Assembly: GCA_963575745.1 (NCBI GenBank)
Contig: CAUYUJ010016283.1
Span: 17,501-81,500 of the forward strand
Direction of reading: 5' to 3'
Length of the DNA: 64,000 nucleotides
Origin: Prorocentrum cordatum
Lineage: Eukaryota; Sar; Dinophyceae; Prorocentrales; Prorocentraceae
In this document: one piece after another, positions 1-11,353 of the stretch
How positions within the stretch are numbered: position 1 is the first letter of the stretch
Layout: each line of letters starts with the position of its first letter
The notes under the pieces: generated by a model
The model's database searches: none
The model's input: the letters and a program-made list of their open reading frames with translations, nothing else
Told to the model about the DNA's origin: nothing
Position numbers and translations under genes: made by a program

Positions 1-100
1 ATTGTGGCCAGGAAACAAGCCGCGGCGTAGCCCCGCACGCTGCGTCTTCAGATCTGGGTGGGCTGGGCCTGGACACGCGGACAAGAGGCGACGTGCAGCT

Positions 101-1440
101 TTATGCACCGAAGCCCCGCGTAGCTTGCAGAAGAGAAGAACGGAGAGCATCTCTCTCGACGCAGCCTGCACAGACGCCTGGACCTGCGAATGTCCACGCA
201 GGGTCCACGGTACCCTGGCTGATGCAATGAAGCCCCGAGAAGGAGCGGGAGGCGGAGGCGGAGCAGGGGAGGACCCCAACGCGCCCACGGTGCGGGGACC
301 CCGCTCGAGCGGTTGCACCCCTGCCTCGCATGCGCTGAAAGGGCCTTGGGGTAGTCGTCATCGAATCGGATTTCAGCGGTGCTGGCAATGTCATCCGAAT
401 CAGTCTGCTCCAAGGCTCAGAAAGCAGCATGGGCTCGGCCATGCCACATAGCGCAGCCTCTCGCAATCCGCTCGCAACCTGAGACGAACGAAGGCCATTG
501 CTCTGGGATCCCCCAGAGAAAGACATCTTTCTTAGCATACTTGTCGGCCATCCCATGTCCACCATCCACACATCATGGTCGGTTAATGCGGCCGACTCGG
601 AAGCATGGGATTTCACTTTGTGAACTTGGGTCTGACGCCAAATGCCAGACCACTATTCCCTCCAGAGGTGCTTCCTGGGACTGTCAAGGCTCAGAGCTTC
701 ACCAGCGTGGGTGGCGCAACCGACGGTCCCAAAACAATCGCACAATACCTCCAAGGGGTTTTCGAGGTCCCACTCCGGAAATCGACTGAGTATTAAAAAT
801 GCGTAGTCCTCACCAACTCTAGCTGCTTGGTGCGGGGCGTGAGCCAGGGGGACAACCCCGTACATGACTCCAATGAACTGCCCCACACGGTCTCCCGCCA
901 CGACCGCCCATCCAGCTCTACTCAGGCATGCGTGCGCTGTTTGAGGGCGCTCCCATCGACGAAGACGCTCCCCGAAAACCTCCACCCAAGGCAAACACCG
1001 ACAGAGCGCAGCCGGTTTCTTCGGGATGGCATCGAGGTGTGAAGATCAGCGCCTGGGTGATGGCCACGTGCAGCGACAGAACCGTTTGCCGAAGAACTCA
1101 CTCATACTCTGGGCGTAGCGGGCAGCTCGCTTTACGAGTTCGTGAGCCTCGGGCAATCACAAAAACGGTGCGCACGACGTGCCCCGTGCTCCACTGTGGG
1201 AGCAAAACGGCCGTGCAGAACCCTCCCGCGATCGTGCAGCCCGGCTCGAGGCCAAAGGCGGCCTCCCGCAGGCGATCGGATGGCCGCGCACACGTGGGCT
1301 GCCCAGCCCGCCGGGTAGGATCTGTTCAACAAGGCAGAAGCGGGCGCCCAGTGGAGAGGCGAAAGCCCAGGCGCCTTCCGTGCGCCTGAGCACTGCAGCA
1401 TCTGACGCCGGCAGCTAAGCGCCGCGGACCACACTCATGC
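101..1440 (-). pseudogene. 3' end of a LINE: zinc-finger plus RNase H, frameshifted
   Basis: Seen: reading leftward, one frame (about 1170-1140) ends in RAHRFCDCPRL, the HRxCxCP signature of the C-terminal finger in many non-LTR polyproteins. Next comes an RNase H-like domain. VFVDGSAL (about 945-965) supplies the first acidic motif. After a frameshift near 935 the stretch 653-930 reads RAGWAVVAGD, then GEDYAFLIL (glutamate motif) and EVLCDCFGTVG (second aspartate). After another frameshift near 610, KVKSHASESA fits the terminal histidine region. RNase H removes the RNA strand after target-primed reverse transcription. No reverse transcriptase is visible upstream, so this is probably a 5'-truncated or decayed copy. 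The same order of modules in the same orientation is seen at 62.4-63.8 kb. Confidence is moderate because it rests on motifs, not an alignment. Confidence 0.55.
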
Positions 1441-2816
1441 AGAGTCCCAGTGAATACTGCGGGATGTCGACGTCTCCCCAGCATGGCTCCCTGTAGACCG
1501 TAGCCGGAAAGCAAGGCTGCTCCAACCCTGGCCACGGCAAGCCACGCGGCCTGGGCGGGATCCACCACCTGGGACCGAGGCCGGGCCCGAGCAAGGAAGG
1601 CCTGGCCGGCCTCCAGGCATGTTTCCAAGGGCCCACGCCCAGGGAGGGGGGAGACGACCGACAGGGTCCAGTGCTTTCTGACCCCTACTGCGTGGACCAC
1701 CCATGGGTCCCCAAATGCACCTCGAGGGGTCGCTCGCAGCTGAAGGGCCAGCGACGCTCGAGAAGGCAATTTGTGATGGCCCAGGCCAGTGACAGCCGAT
1801 CCCCACACCGCCGTCGCCGCAGGAGAACCCCTCATTATGATGCTGACACTGGCCCTGGCTTGCCTGAGCTGGACTACGCGGGCGGAGACAGCTTTGGCCT
1901 GAGCAAGCCTTTTTGTCTTGCTTCTTCACGCTGCGGCTGGCACCACTACTGGCGTCTGTCCCAAGACAGCGACCTGCATGAATTCGCTGAGCAGCATCTG
2001 AACCCCAGCGTTGCGCTGAGTCGTGATGAAAATCGGGGGTGCTGGTCACGTGTCCATTGCCCCAATTGATTTTGAGTTTATTGTGTTAGAGGCCAGGTAC
2101 TAGATCCACCATCACCGATGGAAATTGCTCCACAATCTGCGCTCGACCACCGATCGCCTGAATGAGCAAATCATTACCTGGAACCTGACCTCAGGGTGCA
2201 GCCGCTGGAGCTTCTTGATAAGACTGTGCACTGGCAATCTCGCAAATGCCAAGGCGTTGCTGCAGTCCGCTGCTACAGTCCCGTCGGCAACTAGAGGCTC
2301 TGAGATAATTGCTTCCCACACGGCTCTACTAGGAAGGCTATAGCCAGCGCGCAGGCACTTCAGCAGCTGAGCGGGGAATCATGTGAGCATGGCCTCCTGA
2401 ACAACGATCTGCACGGGAGATGTGCTCATAACACTTGGACGAATCGAGCAGCCCACTGACTGCCGTGAAGCTCTGGATCCTAGCAAGCCGTTGCGCGAAG
2501 TGGTGGACGTGGTCTGCACGGTCGCAGGCGAGGCCAGGCGAGCCCCAGAAAGCCGCGTTGCCTAACGAGCGCTCCTACCGGCGTGCCATAGGCTGCCAGG
2601 GCCTGGACCAGACCCTCTCCCAGATGGATGACAGCACGATGCGGCGGACTCCCCCAGCAGGGGCAAGCTTCCCAAGGAGAACAATTAAGAGAGTCCACAC
2701 ATTTCCAAGGCTTTGGGGCCTGGTTCCCACCTCCGCAGGATGTCAATGAATGCCTGCTCATACGAACTTGGTAGCCATAACATCTGCCAGGAGGGAAACG
2801 AGGAGTAGGTTGAGGA
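1441..2816. other. No recognisable gene
   Basis: Several overlapping short open frames exist on both strands, but none has a recognisable motif or a clearly preferred frame. The stretch may be upstream LINE sequence that has decayed beyond recognition, because it lies 5' of the RNase H remnant on the minus strand. Confidence 0.4.
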
Positions 2817-2921
2817 CTAGGAGTAGGAAGAGGAGGAGGAGGAGGAGGAGGAGAAGGAGGAGGAGGAGGAGGAAGAAGGGCTGCTGCTGCTACCGCTGCA
2901 GCTGCTGAGGAGGATGATGAT

Positions 2922-2952
<31 letters not shown>

Positions 2953-2990
2953 ATGAGGATGATGCTGATGATACCCATGATGATGGGAGA
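2817..2990. repeat. GGA and GAT trinucleotide microsatellites
   Basis: The stretch starts as GGAGGA-type purine repeats (2820-2880), passes through a short CTG/CTGCTG block, and ends as GAT/GATGAT repeats (2925-2975). The serine-rich and proline-rich open frames read here on the minus strand are translations of the microsatellite. Confidence 0.9.
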
Positions 2991-3125
2991 TGGAGGAGAA
3001 ACAATACGACGATAGGATAGATGGGTAACAACTTTCATTTTGGTTTCAATCAGGTCCATTACCGAGCCACCAAATGCGGTCCGCACTAGGGCCCCCGCCT
3101 CCCACGAGCACCCTGCCGCGCCGAC

Positions 3126-4410
3126 TTGGCGGCCGCAGTGCATGCCGTGCTGGGATCTCGACGAAAGCCTTTTCTGTTGGGCCTGCTTGTAGTGCACATC
3201 ACGCTCGACCAGTGCGTCTTCGGCAGCGTCTCGCTCAAGCCTGCATCGCTGCTGATCGCCAACGTGCCCTGGGCGCTAGGAGCGAGCTTCGCCGCCTGCC
3301 GGGCCAAGGGCGATGCCTCCACCACGCCAGGCACTCGACCGCCCTCGGCAAGGACGAGGCCGGGGGCTTACGCACATCTCCGTTGAAGGAGTCTCCCCCG
3401 GCCACGTGCGACTGGCTGGCTGGGCTCTTCCATCGGCACGGGCCTGGCTCGATGCCTCTGCGGAGATCCCCGACGACCTCGAGAAGTTCTTGATCCTGGC
3501 GGACCCGTGCTTCGAGGTCGACATGGCCGCCGGCCACGCCGGGCGGCCCCGCGGGCGACGCCGCCGTCGCCCTCTGCCTGGCGCGAAGCGCCCGGCCCTG
3601 GCAGTACGCCCCGCGCTGCTGCGCCGACCACTGCGGCCGCCGCCACCGACGGCCCAGCGGCTGGACGCCAAGCCTGGGCCGCCCGCAGGGCGTCCAGCCG
3701 CTGTGGGACCGGCCTGCAGCACGCCGAGCGCTGCTGCTGCCGCGCCTCGCCGCCGCAGACCCTCGGGGTCTCGCTGCGCGGCACGCGGCCCACGCGCCAC
3801 CGCGGCCCGCCGCCGCGCCAGCCGCCCCCGCGTGCCGCGTGCCCCGTGGCCGCCCGCCGCCCCGTGTGCGCACGCCGCGGGCGCCGCTGCCGCTTGCCGC
3901 TGTTGTGTCGTGCGCTGGCGCAGGATGGCTGGGCTCGTCGACTGGGACTCCGCCGGCGCCGATCTCTTGAAAGCGCAGGGAGCACCCTTCCGATCTCCGT
4001 CTCCCGAGGCGTCGCCAGCGGCCACGCCAGCTGTCGCTGCGAAGGCCTCCGAGGACGAGCTCGGAGGGCGTGCCAGGCCGTTGCAGCTGGCCGCCGCTGC
4101 CGCTGCCACGCTGCGTCCTGCGGGCCCCTCTGCGCGCCCGCGGCCGCCTGGGCCGCGGCGGCTCGGCGCCGCGCTTCGGCCCTCGGCGGCGCACGCCCGG
4201 CGCACCTGCGCGGCGCGGGTGCCGCTCTGCGACTCCGCGGCCCTGCGCGCCGTCCTGCTCACCGACTTCGTCGACAGCGCCAGCGGGCACCTAGGCCAGG
4301 CGCAGGTGTGGAGGTGCCGTCTCGTCTGGCCTCCCCAAGCGTATGTAGGTGCGGAGGGGGGGGGAGGAGAGGAGGAGAGGGAACAGCATGACGAGGAACA
4401 CGAGAAGTAG
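3126..4410 (+). CDS. Weak hypothetical ORF region
   Basis: Two plus-strand frames look more protein-like than their surroundings. The frame at 3126-3386 includes a hydrophobic run (LLGLLVVHITLD) and the frame at 3313-4410 includes EIPDDLEKFLILADPCFEVD and GLVDWDSAGADLLKAQ. The middle (about 3540-3900) is arginine/proline/alanine-rich and could simply be GC-rich sequence with few stop codons. I recognise no family. Dinoflagellate genes can be intron-rich, so exons are possible. Equally, the 365-residue frame may be chance, since all frames in this GC-rich stretch are open on both strands. Confidence 0.2.
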
Positions 4411-4915
4411 GAGTAGTAGGAGGAGGGGGAGGCGGAGGGGGACCTTGAGGAATAGGAGAGATACGAAAATGATGACGAGGAGGATGATCATGAGCAGGAA
4501 GATGAGAGACAAGACGTGGCGCTTCAAAACATCAAAATTGAAGAAGAAACACGTGGAAGAAGAGGAGGATGCGGAGGAACGGTCGCGGCAGGATTATCAG
4601 AATAATAGGCGGGACGCCCCAGTTCAGAACTTGGTATTCCGAGGGAGGACGCGGGGAGAAAAATGAGGAGGAGGAGAAGAGAGAAGAAGAAACAGTAGGA
4701 GGAGGAGGAAGAGAAGGGGAGGAGGAGGGAAAAAGGGAGAACGAAAAGAGAAACTGTAGGAGGAGGGAGGAGGAGGAGGGGAGGAGGAGGAGGAGGAGGG
4801 TGAGGACGAGGAGGAGGAGGAGGAGGAGGAGGAGGAGGACGAGGAGAATGATGATAAGAGGGAAGAGGAGGAGCGGGAGGACGAGAAGCACGAGGAAGAG
4901 GACCTGGAGGAGGGG
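4345..4915. repeat. Purine-rich GGA/GAG tract
   Basis: About 570 bp of almost uninterrupted purines on the plus strand, mostly GAGGAG with scattered A and T. It has the composition of triplex-forming mirror-repeat DNA. Open frames here translate to Glu/Arg-rich (plus) or Ser/Leu-rich (minus) low complexity and are not genes. Confidence 0.85.
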
Positions 4916-5094
4916 GCCCGCCGCCCGTGGCGTGCACGCGCGCTGGCGGCCGCGGAGTCGGCCGCGCTGGTTGCGTCAGCACCTGCCGAGCGCGGAGTTG
5001 GCGTGGTGGCGCACGCGCTGATGGCCGAGAAACATTTTTTGCTTGTGCTGTGTTTTTTGTTGCTCGTGCTGTGTTTTCGCTTGTGCTGTGTATG

Positions 5095-5690
5095 TCTACA
5101 GGTATGTATGTATGCATGCATGCACGCATGCATGCCTGCATGCATGCATGCATACATATAGACAACCATGTATGCATGTATGCATGCATGCATGCATTCA
5201 TGTATGTATGTATGTATGCATGCATGCATGCATGTATGTATGTATGTATGTATGTATGTACGTAGGTATGTATGTATATATGTATGCATATTTGTATATA
5301 TGTATATTTGTATATGTGCATGTATCTATACATGCATGTATGCATGCATGTATATATGTCTATATGTATGCATGCATGTATGAATGTATGTATGTATGTA
5401 TGTATGCATGAATGTATGTATGCATGTACGTATGTATGCATGCACGTATGTATATATGCATGTACGTAAGTATGCATGTATGCATATGTAGGTATATAGG
5501 TATGTATGTAGGTAGATATATCGGTATGTATGTAGGTAGACATGTATGTATGTATGTATGTATGTATGTATGCATGTATGTACGCATGCATATAGGTATG
5601 TATGTCTGTATACATATGTATGCATATATGTCTGAACGAATGTATGCATGCATTATGTATGGCTTTATGCATGCATATATCTATATCCGC
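5095..5690. repeat. TATG/CATG tetranucleotide microsatellite
   Basis: About 595 bp of ATGT and ATGC tetranucleotides (alternating purine-pyrimidine). Because the period is 4, frames on both strands stay open and give the MYVCMHAC and HTYIHAYI pseudo-proteins. Purity is high in the centre (5190-5270) and falls at the edges. Confidence 0.95.
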
Positions 5691-5757
5691 CGATCCGGCG
5701 TACGAGTTTAAGAAGTCTAAGCTGAAGCTCTGCTTCAGAATGAGCTATAGCTCTGCT

Positions 5758-6025
5758 TGGGAGGGGGGAGGGTGTGGACGTCATTACCTGACGAATGAAG
5801 TGCTCGACACCTCCCCCCCATGCCCTGCCAGACCCCAGGAGAGAGGGGGGGGGGCAGGAGAGAGGGGGGAGAGGGGAAGGGGCGGAGACAAGGGAGAGAG
5901 GGGGGGGCGACAGGAGAAAGGGGGAGAGGGGGGGGGGGAAGACGAGAGGGGGGGGGACAGGAGGAGGGGGGGGGGGGCAGGAGAAGAGGGGGGGTGGGAA
6001 AGGAGAGGGGGGGTGGGGAGACAGG
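5758..6025. repeat. G-rich tract flanking the copia element
   Basis: Runs of 6-10 G separated by A or GA. It directly abuts the outer end of the left LTR of the copia element at 6026, so no target-site duplication can be read there. Confidence 0.85.
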
Positions 6026-6575
6026 ACTCCAGATTCTGATGTAAATCCTGAACTGGAAATATTAAGTTCTTTAAGCGAAAGCTATATGAACTAATGGCAA
6101 TAAAGATGATAATCTGTTACTGCTTTGACTTGAGCCAGTACGTTACAGTACGGTACTGCTTCTAGCGCATGAGACAACATGCCTAACAGGTCCTAGACAT
6201 AATAATCTCAACTCTGGTCCTATTTTCTTTAGGACATGTTGGATCTTATAAAAATTAAACCCAGTCGATTTTACTGGAGTTCGGTAGCGGCCCTAGGAAG
6301 GAGTGAGAAGGGAGAAGAGTAGGACAGCAGTCCTAAGTAAGCCATAACAGGCTTATCATATCCACCACGGCCACCAAATATAAATCCATTGAAATACATC
6401 AGCTGAAATAAATCCATCTCGAAGTGGTAGCCGATAAAGGTGAACATAAAATACTAGCTCCACAATTGAAGTCGAATAATGCTATACATGTGGAGCTGCT
6501 CATATAACATCTCACATATAACCAAACTCCAGATCATACTTCAGATTCTGATGAAAATCCTGAACTGAAATATCA
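6026..6575 (-). repeat. 3' LTR of the first copia element
   Basis: Positions 6026-6214 match 16100-16288 with 6 mismatches in 189 bp. The LTR continues inward to about 6575, just beyond the Pol stop codon (6573-6575). The outer end is defined by the loss of similarity at 6026. The inner end is inferred from the Pol stop and from a 33 bp block (around 6540-6572) that repeats near the outer end (around 6030-6063). Only the outer 189 bp are confirmed by the second copy. Confidence 0.75.
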
Positions 6576-9500
6576 TAGCCTTGTCGTGTCGGACTTGGTA
6601 CTGTCTAGTCCAAATCCTTGCCTGACTCGCAGTGTGCCTGCGATCGTCCAACAACCGGTGGTGATCAGCTCCAGAAGTGACTTGGAATCTGCTCCCACAA
6701 ACTTTGTCAACATATCTGAAACCATCCACTTGGTACGTACATGATAAAGTCGTCGTGGTCTCAGGGTTCGTCGCTCTTCTCGAAGCGACAGAATACCCAA
6801 ACGCTGTGACTTGTCCTGTGGTGTTCCTCGAAGTCCGCAACATAACTCCCACAGGTCCATACAATCAATGAAAGCGTCAACTGGTAAACTCAACTGCCCT
6901 CGGTCGAGTCGTTCTTGAAGCTGTAGTGGCTTCTGAGGTCCGCATAGAATGTTAATCTCCGGTTCTGTGAGCCTCATGCCGATAATCTGTGCCATGGGAA
7001 CTCCTCGTGCTGCTGCCAACGTTTCCGCATGGGACGTGCTGTGTGAAACTCTCTTAGACTTGGTCGAAGTGACCACTAGTGCGTGTAACTTGCCACTGAG
7101 CCGATTGATCAGATTGTCCTGCAGATAATCTTGTCGATCACATAGAGGAAAATGTAGTCGGTCTTCTTGAAGACCTATCGTGGCTCCTTCTGTGGCGAAA
7201 TTGCTGTTCTTGTTGGCTGAAGAGGCGTCCGTGATACAAGAGATCCGTAGTGGTGCCTTGAGCTTCCTGTAGTAGATACCAAACTTCTCGGGATTTTTCT
7301 TGAGTCTCTTGATCACTGCGTTGATCGCCAGGAGGTCCTTGATGGTCGGACTCTGTAGCTTGGTCTGTAGAGAAACAACATTGAATAGTTCCTCCAGTCG
7401 TGTTTGGCATGCCCAAAGTGCTCCACAAGTAAGTGATCTGAACGTCTTGTGTTCTGCTGCCGTACAGGGTGCATCTGGTACATCAACTCGCTCTTTTGGT
7501 ATAACACATGGCGAAAGACATGATGTAAACTGATCTTGATGAATGCGTATACACGTCGGTACAATTCGTTCGAGCTGTAGGCCAGCATGTGTATATGGCA
7601 TCGTCTGCCTCTTGAGCTTGCCGAATCTGGATTCCAACTTTTTGTGTATCCAATCGCGATAGAATCTGCTGCCAGTAATCTGTAAGTCGTCCACATGAAC
7701 AGTCATGACTAAAACGATCACTTTGTTGCCCTTGTAATCGATGCCCCAGTAAAGGTAGTTGTCGTCGAAAACCGATGATTTGGCTCCTGTCTTATCTTTG
7801 ATAAACTCCAACAAGGCCAACTGAAACATCAATGGTGCGTCTGTGAAACCATACATTGCTCTCAAGCATTTGAGGGCATATCTGTGTCGATCCTTGTCTG
7901 CAACTTTCCAACTGGAAGATGCCTCCGGCATGCGTCGAAAGTGACTCCACACATTCTCCGGAGGAAGGATGTAGACTGTCCGGTCTTCGCGATACTCATA
8001 GCCGAGATTCCTTGCTTTCTCGCGTAGGTTGTCGTATCCAAGTCCTTGTAGGAAAGCCGTTGAAATATCCAGGCTCTCGGTGTCGACGTCGCCGTCATTC
8101 TCGTCGTTCACATGTAGAATACCTTCACAACATCCTAAACTCAAAACCAAACGCTGCGATAATCTTGTCGCTGTCGAGCTGTGCTTCTCAATAAAGTTCT
8201 TCTGTCGGTCGAAACAGCCTCGAGCGCATAGTCGTGATTTGACTTCAACGTGTTGGACCTTCCATTTCCTTACCCATGTACAATCAACTATGTTCGCCTT
8301 ATCGGGTAGGTGGTCTCGGAGTACAGGTTCGAAAATATCATGAGTAACAAAAGCCTTCAACTCCTTATGATCTCCTGCAATAACCAACTTCGCAAAACGT
8401 CTCATCTCTTCATCTGTGAGGTTCGCCGTCGAATCATCAACTCGAAAAACCATTGATTCATGCAAATCGTAATGGAAGTATAGGTATCGGTCCGAGTCGG
8501 AGTAAAGTGTCGGAGATACAAAATCAAAATCATCTGAAAGGTTGCTGATCATCTCGTCATAAATTGCTTCCATACTTTGCTTGTGAGTTCCGTCGGGTAG
8601 TCGTTCGCATAGATTGACAATCTTGGGGATGTCAAGGTGGTCAATCGTCTCCTGGTATAAGACTCTGGTATCTCCATCTGGGTCGTCGCTGTATTCCAGA
8701 GTTCTGTCAGTAGAAGTCGAGGGTTGCTCTCCTGCTGGTACTTCATCTTTACGAATGGGAAGTATAGGTGGTTCCGTCGAATCCGCTGGAGCTGGCTGTG
8801 TCAAGGACGTACCCGGTGTAGCCGCTGGTAAGTCCGTTGACGATGAAGAGGCTCCTGGTTGATATCTCCCCGTAGACGTCGTCTGTGGTCGTGGTGGTGA
8901 CTCAGGCTGCCAAGGAGAGGGCCATGGATATGGCGATGATGATCTTCCTCGCTTCTGAGGTGGTGACTGTGCCGCGTCTGGAGGATCAACTGCTTTCTGC
9001 TTCTCCGCTGTGCTTGTCTTGGACTTGTCCAAGTCGAGAGGAATGTAGGGTAACTTGTCAGGAGTAGCTGGAGTCTGCAGTGAATCCTCTGATCCTTGTG
9101 TGTCTCGGTGCTGTGGTTGCAACGAAGGTGGACCCATAGGTGCCTCTCGAGAGATACGTCGAGGTGCTGGTCCAGGTGCTGGAGGTAGGTCGTGATCATG
9201 TCCATGAGCTGGTATCTCCTCCATGTCGTCGTCGCTGTCGATAGTCTGGTCGCCTGGGACGTTGAGCTGCGGCGTGCCTGCCGTAGCTGGTGCCGTCGAG
9301 GGTTGACCATGCGATGGCTGATCTGGTGGTCGTCCAGGCTCCTGTGGAGGTATAGCATTTGACCGAAAAGGTGGAACTGGTGGTGCCCGAGCTGGCGGTG
9401 CTGGTGGATCCCGTGGTGGATGCTGATCCGGAATAACAATGTCAGAGAGGTCGTCAGGCCAGTCAATCATGCTGATGTCACTCCAGTCCAACTCTTGTGG

Positions 9501-11058
9501 ATCGAAATGCTTGTCCAGATCCTCGCAATGGTCATAGCTGTAGAGCATCATTGTGCTGTAGTTGGTAGACTGCTCGGCTGTATAGCGAAGAGCTATGTCT
9601 GGGCGTCGTACACGAATACTGTAGTCAGCTCGGTCCTCTCGTCGCCAGCGTAGCAGTAGAGCCCACTGTGCATATTCAATCTGAGGAAGTCGCCGTACTT
9701 GTGAGCCGTACAAGATGCCATGCACAGGCTTAAACGTATCGCTGAATATCTTGATGCCCAGAGCCAAAGGCTTGCATGAATCGCAAGCTTCTTCACTGGG
9801 AACATATCGATACTGCTCTTGCTGCCATACCAAGCCAAACCAATATATCTTAGTGGGCGTAGATCCATCAACTAAGTCCATCAGGTCGTACAGCGTTTCC
9901 GAAGGAACCAAAACTCCATCGGCATACATCTGATACGGTGCCAGAAAGGTAGCCGCTGCCTTGACCATCGTAGGGTTGACCAAGTCGTAGTGTATGTAGA
10001 AGCTGCTCATATCATTTTTCTTGTTGAGCTCCGTGATGTAGTGCTCGGTGAGAACGTGTCGCCGAAGATGTCGTAGAGGAATGATAAGCGGCTGGCCCTG
10101 GTGCTTGACTATTGCCGATCCTGCGCGTCGCTCCAGGCTGATGACTTCCGCTGGTCCTCGCCATCCGCATTCGTCTTTCCGTGCTGGTTCTCGCCAAATA
10201 TCACAGATCGTTCCCGGAACGAGTAGCCCCGGCTCGTGCTGGTACTGAGTTATCTTGGATGCCTGAGCTAGTCGATCTTGAATAACTGACTGTACGATAG
10301 CCTGTCGAGCCAGTAGTCTTGCGCGTGACATAGACTCCATGTAGTCAGGACGCTTCTCAAGGGCGCCCGTCATGGATGTGATGGTCTCGCTGTCGATCGC
10401 AATCGTCCTCGGTAGCTGTCCAGTCAAGGCCAACTGTGGAGTGCTGCCGCCATAGTTGAGAGTACAGTTGTGGCCGGCGCAACACTCGTAGCAGATGTCG
10501 GAGTAACTGAGATCCAATCTTTCTGCTTGACTTGACTGCTTGAGCTTGAGCATAGAAAGCTTAAGAAGAGCTAGATGCCTTTCGACAAGTCCTTTGGTGG
10601 TAGCTCCTCCTTTGCCAATAGCCAGTCTGTTGATCTCGAGTCGATGACATAGCTTGTTGGCTTCGTGTCCCATGAGACCTCCTTCCTGATCAGTGAGAAG
10701 GTTCTGCATCGCGCCCCAAATGCGTATCCAAAGGTAGTTGAGCGCCTTCACCAATACTGGACCTGTCTTGTTGATGAGGTGGTCTCCAGTCTTCCACTTA
10801 GTAGCTTCATCAATGAGAATCATGAACGTTTCATCCCAGAGGAAGAACAAATCGTGCTGTACCATCACGTTGAACACTGTAGCCAGAAACGATTTAATCT
10901 GAGGTCGTATGTGTCGTTTAGCCCATTGCTGACAAACTTCACAAGCCTTGCAAATCTCCATGCCCTGTAGAACGATAGCCTGGGGTAAGGTTTTTTTTTT
11001 TTTTTTTTTTTTGTGTTGTTTGTGTTTTTTTTTGGGGTGGGGGGGGGGGGGGGGGGGG

Positions 11059-11089
<31 letters not shown>

Positions 11090-11318
11090 TGGGGTTGTTG
11101 GGGGGTGTTTTTTTTTGGGGGGGGGGGGGGGGGGTGGGGGGGGGGGGGGGGGGGAGTGGGGGGGGGGGGGGGGGGGGGGATGGGGGGGCGGGGGAGGGGG
11201 GGGGGGGGGGGGGGGGTGGGGGGGGGGGGGGGGGGGAGGGGGGGGGGGGGGGGGGTGGTGTGTTGTTTTTGGGGGGGGATGTGGGGGGGGGGGGGTGGTG
11301 GGGGGGGGGGGGGGTTAA

Positions 11319-11353
<35 letters not shown>

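Noticed and set aside
3235-4290. Minus-strand Arg/Gly/Ala-rich ORF of 351 residues
   Set aside because: It overlaps better-looking plus-strand frames. It is Arg-rich and without motifs, consistent with GC-rich DNA lacking stops.
4524-5672. 382-residue minus ORF with HTYIHAYI repeats
   Set aside because: It is a translation of the TATG/CATG microsatellite and the adjoining purine tract.
6215-6575. Second nested LTR or solo element inside the left LTR
   Set aside because: Only the 33 bp direct repeat supports it. Without another full LTR copy the simpler reading is one LTR of about 550 bp.
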